Shown here one piece after another: positions 57,860 to 64,000 of a DNA stretch of 64,000 nucleotides (positions are counted from its first letter, which is position 1; each line of letters begins with the position of its first letter). The notes under the pieces are model-generated. The model did no database searches. It had not been told where the DNA came from and was given only the letters and a program-made list of their open reading frames with translations. The DNA lies in contig JAPVLO010000045.1 in assembly GCA_027257055.1 (NCBI GenBank), forward strand, positions 1,831,501 through 1,895,500, in the 5' to 3' direction. Source of the DNA: Cephalopachus bancanus (Eukaryota; Chordata; Mammalia; Primates; Tarsiidae). The translations under genes were made by a program, and so were the position numbers.

Positions 57860-57930
57860 CTTAAATATTGAACAAACACATACTATGTGCAAGATTCTAT
57901 GCCAGGTGCTAGAAAATTTTATAAATTACC
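57860..57930 (-). mobile_element. L2 LINE 3' terminus, short
   Basis: TTGAACAAACACATACTATG, TGCAAGATTCTATGCCAGGT and GCTAG match the reversed L2 end. Confidence 0.55.
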
Positions 57931-58719
57931 TTAAAATTGTCCATCTTATTGCAAAATGATTAGCTTTTTTGTATTTCTGAGAGAAAAAATTAGAAGTTGC
58001 TACAAATTTATTTCATTTCTATTGTGGAGGGGGGATGGAAATAAAAGAAACCATTGAAGAATAACCTAAAATAAAGAGACAAAATTGTTATAATCATATT
58101 GCTTTAATCAGAAATTTTAAAAAAAAAGTTTTTCAAGATTACTGCTGCAAGTAGTTTGTACTTAGGGGATCTAATTTACAATGTATTATTTAGTTTGTTT
58201 CAATACTTGCTTATATAGATAGAAACAATACAGAATTTACTTATTGCAAGCTATGTTAGGTTCCAGCAGGACTTAATTCTGTATAGATTTTTCTTCATCA
58301 CTAGATACATTTTCATTTTCAAAAAGGTTTTCCACACAAATAAAAAAACCCTCAAAATACTAACAGAACAATATTATTTTTCAGTTTTAGAAAAACCACT
58401 TTAACTTTTCTTTTATTTCAAGTTTTCTTTCAGCCAAGGATTTGCCATTCAGTTGAAATAAGGAGTAGCTGTCATATCAACTTAAGACCATCTGAAATTC
58501 TTCATCCGCTCTCTACCATGGTTCATGAACTGGAAGAGAATGACAAACCTTAATTCCACTTGCTAAATTTGAATTCTTCAACAGATTCTACTAATGAAAC
58601 ATTGTGACAACATTGTGTACCTGTTTCCATTTCACTTTCCAGAGAGATTATTTTTTGTCTACATGGAAAACAGTGTGACATTGTCATAATTAGAGCAAGT
58701 AATTCTAGAAACAGCATAG
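57931..58719. other. Unique AT-rich DNA
   Basis: Nothing is recognised here. Confidence 0.5.
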
Positions 58720-58721
58720 CA

Positions 58722-58955
58722 ATGAGTATGAGTGTGTTTCAAGAGTCAGATACCTGGATGTGAGTACTGGCTCCAACACTTGCTAATTGTGGGATTTTGA
58801 CAAGTACATGAACCCCCAGTGTCTTGCTTACTTTGTTTGCAAATGCAAATAGTTACACTACCTTCTTCCTAAAGATGTTTAAACATTAAGTGAGCAACAC
58901 ATGTAAACTCATAGAAGGACTTTGGCTAGTAATCAGTCAGTAAATATTAGCTACT
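58722..58955 (+). mobile_element. MIR SINE, near full length
   Basis: TCAAGAGTCAGATACCTGGA, TGTGAGTACTGGCTCC, AACACTTGCTAATTGTGGGA, TTTTGACAAGTACATGAACC and the 3' AGTCAGTAAATATTAGCTAC follow MIR in order. Confidence 0.88.
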
Positions 58956-59449
58956 ATCATCATCAATTGAGATGAACTTTCTCAGATAATCTAGTTCTAC
59001 TATGGATCTTCTCTGAGTGGTAATTGATCACATCATACTTTTAAAAACAGATTTTGAAACCTGGGTATATTAGTCTATCAAGTATGTAATATGTTGCTAC
59101 TTTTCTCCCCCAAAGTGATTAGAAAACTCCTCCATTACATCATGACCAACAGCAATATGTATGACCATGACAAAGAAGTATATCAACAAGGAGATATAGC
59201 CTACAAATATCTCCTTTGTGTGTTTGTCTGTTTTTTGGTTTTTGGGTTTTTTCCTGAAGGCATAGAAAAGAAAAGCAGGAATAAGAAAACAACTTAGTCA
59301 CTTAACTGATTCACAAGATTGTGAACCTGGAGGAAAAGCCCTTTTAAATCTTCGAGCTAGGCCTCATCTATCCATCAGCCTCAATGCAGTAGCTTGGGCT
59401 CCTTAGGCTTTGTACTAAGTAGGTTCAACCACACCTTCTGAGATTATAC
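58956..59449. other. Unique DNA
   Basis: No repeat or gene is recognised. A 68-codon frame at 59091-59297 is without features. Confidence 0.45.
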
Positions 59450-59457
59450 CTCTAGAT

Positions 59458-59672
59458 CATAGTTTCTGAACCTTGACACTACTGACTTTTTGGTCTGGAT
59501 AATTCTTTGTTGTGGAGGACTCTCCTGTGCATTGCAGGATGTTTAGCAACATCCCTAGCCTCTACCCACTAGATGCAGTAGCACTTCCCTCAGGTTGTGA
59601 AAACCGAAAATGTCTCTGCATGTGGCCAAATGTTTCCTGAATGGCAAAAGCAATCCAAGTTGAGAACCACTG
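59458..59672 (-). mobile_element. MER20-like hAT-Charlie element with target-site duplication
   Basis: Terminal inverted ends CATAGTTTCTGAACCTTG and GTTGAGAACCACTG enclose 215 bp. Inner blocks ATAATTCTTTGTTGTGGAGG, CTGTGCATTGCAGGATGTTT, AGCAACATCCCTAGCCTCTA, CCCACTAGATGCAGTAGCAC and AAAATGTCTCTGCATG follow the family. The 8-bp CTCTAGAT (59450-59457) and CTCTAGAA (59673-59680) are the duplication expected of hAT elements, with one later mutation. MER20 copies are known to act as progesterone-responsive enhancers in the uterus of placental mammals; nothing shows that for this one. Name from memory; strand nominal. Confidence 0.85.
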
Positions 59673-59680
59673 CTCTAGAA

Positions 59681-59835
59681 CTTCTTGACTTGGACCCATG
59701 AGTTCTTCTGCTTAAGGCTATGATTCATATACTATTTCATAAGAATAGCAAGTTATTGTTGAGTTCACTCAAATCAAGAAGCCATTTTCATTCCCCAGAT
59801 TCCTCAATCAACCTCCTATCTGGCCCTCTTTTAAT
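59681..59835. other. Unique DNA
   Basis: Nothing is recognised between the hAT element and the next Alu. Confidence 0.5.
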
Positions 59836-59849
59836 TCAGGTATTCTTTT

Positions 59850-60137
59850 TTTTTTTTTTTTTTTGAGTAGGAGTCTCACTCTGTCGCCCAGACTGGAGTG
59901 CAGTGGCCACTCCCGGCCACCGCAGCCTCGACCTGCTGGGCTCTGGTGATCCTTCCGCCTCAGCCTTCCAAGTAGCCGGAATTACAGGCATGAGCTACCA
60001 AGCCCAGCTGATTTTTTGATTTATCGTAGAGATGAGGTCTCGCTGCCCAGGTGGGTCTCGAACCCGCGGGCTCAGGCAATCCACTCATCTCAGCCTCCCA
60101 AAGGCGCGGGATTACAGGCTGAGCCACCGAGCCCGGC
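59850..60137 (-). mobile_element. Full-length young Alu (5-nt-deleted subfamily)
   Basis: A 14-bp duplication TCAGGTATTCTTTT / TCAGATATTCTTTT lies at 59836-59849 and 60138-60151, with one mismatch. Minus-strand features: CCTGGGCAGCGAGACC, AAATCAGCTGGGCTTGG, CATGCCTGTAATTCCGGC, GGCCGGGAGTGGCC (hairpin with one change) and intact CCCGCGGGTTCGAGACCC. Poly(T) of about 17. Young. Confidence 0.97.
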
Positions 60138-60159
60138 TCAGATATTCTTTTATTACTGT

Positions 60160-60222
60160 TTACACACACATATGTGTGTGACTATATATATTCATGTATA
60201 TGTATGTATGTATATATTATTG
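60160..60222. repeat. CA/TG and TATG low-complexity tract
   Basis: ACACACACATATGTGTGTG is itself a short palindrome, followed by ATGTATGTATGTATATAT. Confidence 0.85.
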
Positions 60223-60344
60223 AAGGCCTATACTGTGCTATTTCAGGCCCTTATGAATGTTGTATTTACTGCAGCATTTTCTTACAGGTCTCTCTGCCTT
60301 TACCCCTAAAAATCCCCTGAAATGATGCCTCCATTCAAGTTGCT

Positions 60345-60860
60345 CAGATGATCTCTAAAACCCAAGTCTGATATTAGCTTTACTTTTAAAACTATCCTCC
60401 AACAGTTTCCTACTATCTTAAGGATGAAGTTCAAACACTTAAGCTTAGCATGCAAATATTTGTGCATTTTAGTAATATTGAACATGGGTTACTGAAAGCA
60501 CATCATCTAAAATTCCATGCTTTTACATGTCTACCAGCAATGCTTTTTAACTTTGTGACCATTTGAATTAATTCTTATTGCTTTTTCAATAGTCCACTCA
60601 GTTGTCCTTTGCTCAGGAAAGACCGTCCAGATGGATAGCATCAGAAAATGTTTCTATTCCAAAGATCATAGAAAGATCATTATCACACTTGTCACTATCT
60701 ATTGTGATTGTTTATGTCTTTCTCTTCCTGATGGAATGTGAGTTCTGTTTAGGTACAGGCCAAACCTAACCACCTTTGTAGACCCATTGTCAAACAGAGA
60801 CTGGTTCAAAGTTAATCTTTTAAATAAAATAAAAATTAATTGATCTGAGTTAAAAGGAAA
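60345..60860 (+). mobile_element. L2 LINE 3' region
   Basis: CTATCCTCCAACAGTTTCCT, GGATGAAGTTCAAACACTTA, AGCTTAGCATGCAAATATTT, TTATCACACTTGTCACTATC and GGAATGTGAGTTCTGTTTAG follow the L2 order to its end. No frame survives. Confidence 0.75.
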
Positions 60861-60879
60861 AAACTGGAACCTTCACCCA

Positions 60880-61112
60880 AAATAGTCTCATCCTATCATA
60901 TTACCTTGTCTACTTCTTTCATATCACTTATTATGGTATATTGCAGTCTTATTTTTATTTATCTGTTTATTCACCCATTTATTTTTACTACCATGAGTAT
61001 GCACGTTATATGCAGGCAAGAAATATTTTCCATGTTGCAGAATGCTGCTTACCAGCACCCGTGATGGTGCTGGAAAGTGAATAAGAACTCAAAAACATTT
61101 GCTGAATGAATA
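60880..61112 (+). mobile_element. Second L2 LINE 3' end
   Basis: CTTCTTTCATATCACTTATT, ATTTATCTGTTTATTCACCC, a degraded CCCAGCGCC-like stretch and AACATTTGCTGAATGAATAA again follow the L2 terminus. A second ending so soon implies a separate copy or a tandem. Confidence 0.75.
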
Positions 61113-64000
61113 AATATGAAAGGTGGGCTGGAAAGTAAAGCTAGTTAATGAAACCAAAGACGAGTGGGCACAGATGTAGAAAGAGAAATGAGAGAAAATA
61201 TTCAAATAGAAGAAATAAAATAATTAGTATGGCATGTTTTACTTGAAAAATAAGTGCATATATTTTGAATAAGCATACAATAACAATAACAACAATAAAT
61301 CTAAACCTATACAGAAGAAAAAGAAAGAGCTTCAGGTTTTTTTTTCCTGCTACCTATAGGAAACAGGCTGGTAGCTTCTGTTACAAATGAAAAGAAAAAT
61401 TGTCATGCACAAGGTTCATGTTCTCATGATTGATGGGCATTTCCTTTAGAAAATATGCCTATTTATAATCACAAATAAAATTCCTGTTGTCTCATGAACA
61501 GCAGACCATGAGTCTTATGGATTTGCTTCCTACGAGTTAAATAACGTACTAATGCCACTTGACAGTAAGGGTAAAGCTACTGTTCTACTGTGATAGATAA
61601 TCCTCTGCATGGGGTGGTGGGGCTGGAGGAACAACAAGGAGACGGAGGAGAGGGAACATCCATCTTGCGAAGCAATTTATGAATTGAACCCTAAATCCTT
61701 AATGTACTAGATGGTGAGTCAGTGTGCTAATGCATACTTGATTGAATTTGGTTTAAAATGCTAAGTTAAAATGTGCAGGTGTCTTGAGCAGGTGCACGGT
61801 ATTCTGTTAATAAACAGAAGACATTAAACCTGAGGCAAGGCTTATTTTGCTGCATTATAGAAATTTCACAGACCTATAGAAAGAACATGAAATATTGTGT
61901 TAGGGAGAGCCACTCATTCGGTATCTCTTCAAACCCTGGAAATCAATAAAACAATGTGCTAGTTCAAATTTGTGCCATGAGGTTTTTCTTTTTTAAACAT
62001 TAAAAATGAAATATAATGATAATTCCTCCTCTATTAGAGTATCATTGTATTTACATAAGTGGGTCTGAAAAATGCTGTGCTTTTTCCTGAAACCTCAAAA
62101 ATATATAGATGTACAGAAATCATATCATGCTGTATTTTTTCTGAAACACTTATGCGCACAGTTGGAGTCCCAGTGTCATAATGAAAAATTGCTGTTAATT
62201 TTCAACTTATGGATGTGAAGAGCTGGGAGCTTTGGCTGCACTGGGAATTAACTAGTGCAACTACAGAGATCCATTATTTAGGGTGCGGCAAGATTTGAAG
62301 TAGCCTTGACATTCTAGAAAGAGGACTGACTGGCAAAGGAGCATATTATTTTGGGAGTGGCAACTTCCTCTGGGAAATAATTCCATATGAGATTGGCATT
62401 TGAAAAAATCTGGCATATTTTTCCATCTAGCACCAAATAGGTTTGAATAAGATGTCATTTGATAACTTTTTCACACAAAATGCTTTAGTTTGGACATCTA
62501 CCCTTATGTTGTTTATTAAAATATCACTATAAGAGCTATAGCAAGTTTCATTATATACCATCTTTCATGGAGCTAATTCACTGCTATGCATTGGGCACTA
62601 GAACTTAAATCAAGATATTGAATATTGTGATAGACTAACTTTGTTTCCTACAGTGATGTTATAATCTTTGTGCATGTCATATATTGGACATTAATTTGTT
62701 ACTTTTATCTACTACATTTTTAGGAAGATTGATAATATGAAGATGGAGAAGTCCCTAATCACAATCAAGAAGTGAGTTTCCTGTTTATTGATAAAAATCT
62801 ACCCTTCACTCTTTGAGTATTCTTATGTGCCACAAGTAGATTGAAAATGTTAATCAGCTGCAATCTGCATAAGCAAGACTTATAACGTCTACTACTTTCT
62901 GCTTTCACTATTGAAACACAACTTTATTCTTTTCTTATCCTTCTGTCCTAGCCCCTCAATGAAAAACAACCCAAAGTCAGTTCACTAAATCAAGCAACCT
63001 GTTTCACGTTTTCCAACGAAACACAAAACAAATGCCAAATTCCAAACTTCAGTAAATATTTATTTAACATCCCAAATTTTATCACATATTAAGACAATCC
63101 CATCTAAACAGCACCACTGAAAAATTGCTTATGGGAAGAGAGTGAAAATGACTTTCTTCCATGTGTAAATTTTAATTTTGAACTCAGAGAAGTCCTTATC
63201 CTCAGTTTGCACAGGAGCACCTTCATCTTTTCACCCTGGTCTATTTCTACATCAGAGATCTGCACACCTGTCAATTTGACCAGCAAGCCTAATCAATAAT
63301 ACTGGTACTTGATGTATAAAGTGGATATTTGGGGGTTTCATAGAAAGATAATTTTTTTAGAATAAATTTTAAAAATTCTTCTAGGAAAGGCCTGACTATT
63401 AATGGAACTTAATAACAACCAGAACCAGTTTAAAACTCACACTACAGTCTATTAATAATGACTTTACATCAGTAATGAGCCAAGAAAGGTACTTTTTAAT
63501 TGTGATCAGACTCGCATTGTCTTAATCCCTAAGCCTAAAGCTGCCCTGGTTCAAAAGGGAAAATAGTCTTAGAAATCAAATTTACTCTTTCAGGGTTAAT
63601 CATAAGTGAACTTTGAAAATTTTATCTTAGTTGATCAATTATACTGAAGTAGGATTTTTATAATTTTCTTCCCAAACTTCTGAATAGTTTTTCTACCTTA
63701 CTGAAGAAATCTAGAGTTAAGTAGTACTAGCTGATTGTCAAATACCTGGCTTATTCATAAGGCTGCAGCATTATTTGGAGGAAATCATTAGGGGTCTAAG
63801 TGACCATCTTTCATCTGGGAGGATGGAGGCGGGTAAGTTATTAACCTGATTTCTTATGCTAAATCTTATAACTATTGTTTCCCTGATTCGCCAAAGATGG
63901 ATGAGGGAAAACGGAGCATTCTGTATCAAAGACCTTGATCTGGATGGACTTGGAATCTGTTAAATATATCAGAAGATGTTGAGGGTCATAATTTTATATG
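61113..64000. other. Repeat-free unique stretch to the window end
   Basis: No transposon is recognised over 2.9 kb. 61500-62280 has balanced composition and short motifs such as GTGAGTCAGTGTGCTAAT and TTAATAAACAG that could be conserved. A splice-flanked 48-nt segment occurs at 62724-62771. None of this is proof of function. Confidence 0.45.
62724..62771 (+). other. Weak candidate small exon
   Basis: A pyrimidine-rich tract ending TACATTTTTAG precedes a 48-nt segment followed by GTGAGTTTC, a good 5' splice site. Read from the second base it is open for 15 codons, beginning KIDNMKMEKSLITIK; the other two frames hit stops. A length divisible by three and both splice signals are suggestive, but such matches occur by chance in DNA of this size and I recognise no protein. 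Confidence 0.2.

Overview
This window is non-coding primate genomic DNA. It is AT-rich and holds no gene I can support: every open frame is short, and the longer ones lie in interspersed repeats or have no coding character. The mix of dimeric Alu elements with B boxes, L1, L2, MIR, MaLR-type LTRs and Tigger/hAT DNA transposons marks a primate. The youngest Alus are not the human AluS/Y type. They read GGCTCAGCCTG where older copies read GGCTCACGCCTG, have CTACAATAAATCAAAAAATTAG in the linker region, and have a TGGCC...GGCCA inverted repeat in the right arm. They also lack the linker insertion I associate with lemur and galago Alus. I therefore infer a haplorhine outside the anthropoids, most likely a tarsier; this rests on memory of Alu families, not on a search.

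Layout. 1-2.6 kb: edge Alu, unique DNA, L2 and MIR. 2.6-6.6 kb: a young Alu, then an old sense-strand L1 about 3.7 kb across that has lost most of ORF2 and carries three later insertions (an L1 3' end with inverted 5' part, an older Alu, an MLT1-type LTR). 7-11 kb: Alu, L2, MIR, L2. 11.5-12.5 kb: a Tigger2-like DNA transposon with TA duplications, then an LTR. 13.5-14.7 kb: a trimeric Alu and an old AluJ-like copy. 16.2-18.6 kb: an antisense L1 ORF2 fragment interrupted by an Alu monomer and an Alu pair. 18.6-24.4 kb: L2, L1 and mostly unique AT-rich DNA. 24.4-28.6 kb: Alus inserted in or beside old L1s, and an LTR. 28.6-34 kb: mostly unique, with an LTR, MIR, a CCCT repeat and a second Tigger-family element. 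34.3-34.8 kb: a second trimeric Alu. 35-43 kb: long, repeat-poor, with CT-rich and GT repeats. 43-49.7 kb: three Alus, an L2 with a hAT insertion, LTRs and a CA repeat. 49.7-53.3 kb: repeat-poor, with two strong inverted repeats and a candidate conserved block. 53.3-61.1 kb: L1, MIR, L2, a MER20-like hAT element with 8-bp duplications, and a young Alu. 61.1-64 kb: unique DNA with one weak candidate small exon.

Nothing here works as an operon or pathway. The window is best read as intergenic or deep intronic sequence whose interest lies in its transposon history: two L-L-R trimeric Alus with target-site duplications, a ladder of Alu subfamily states, nested insertions, and a few unique segments that could be regulatory. 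I found no evidence for a new biological system.
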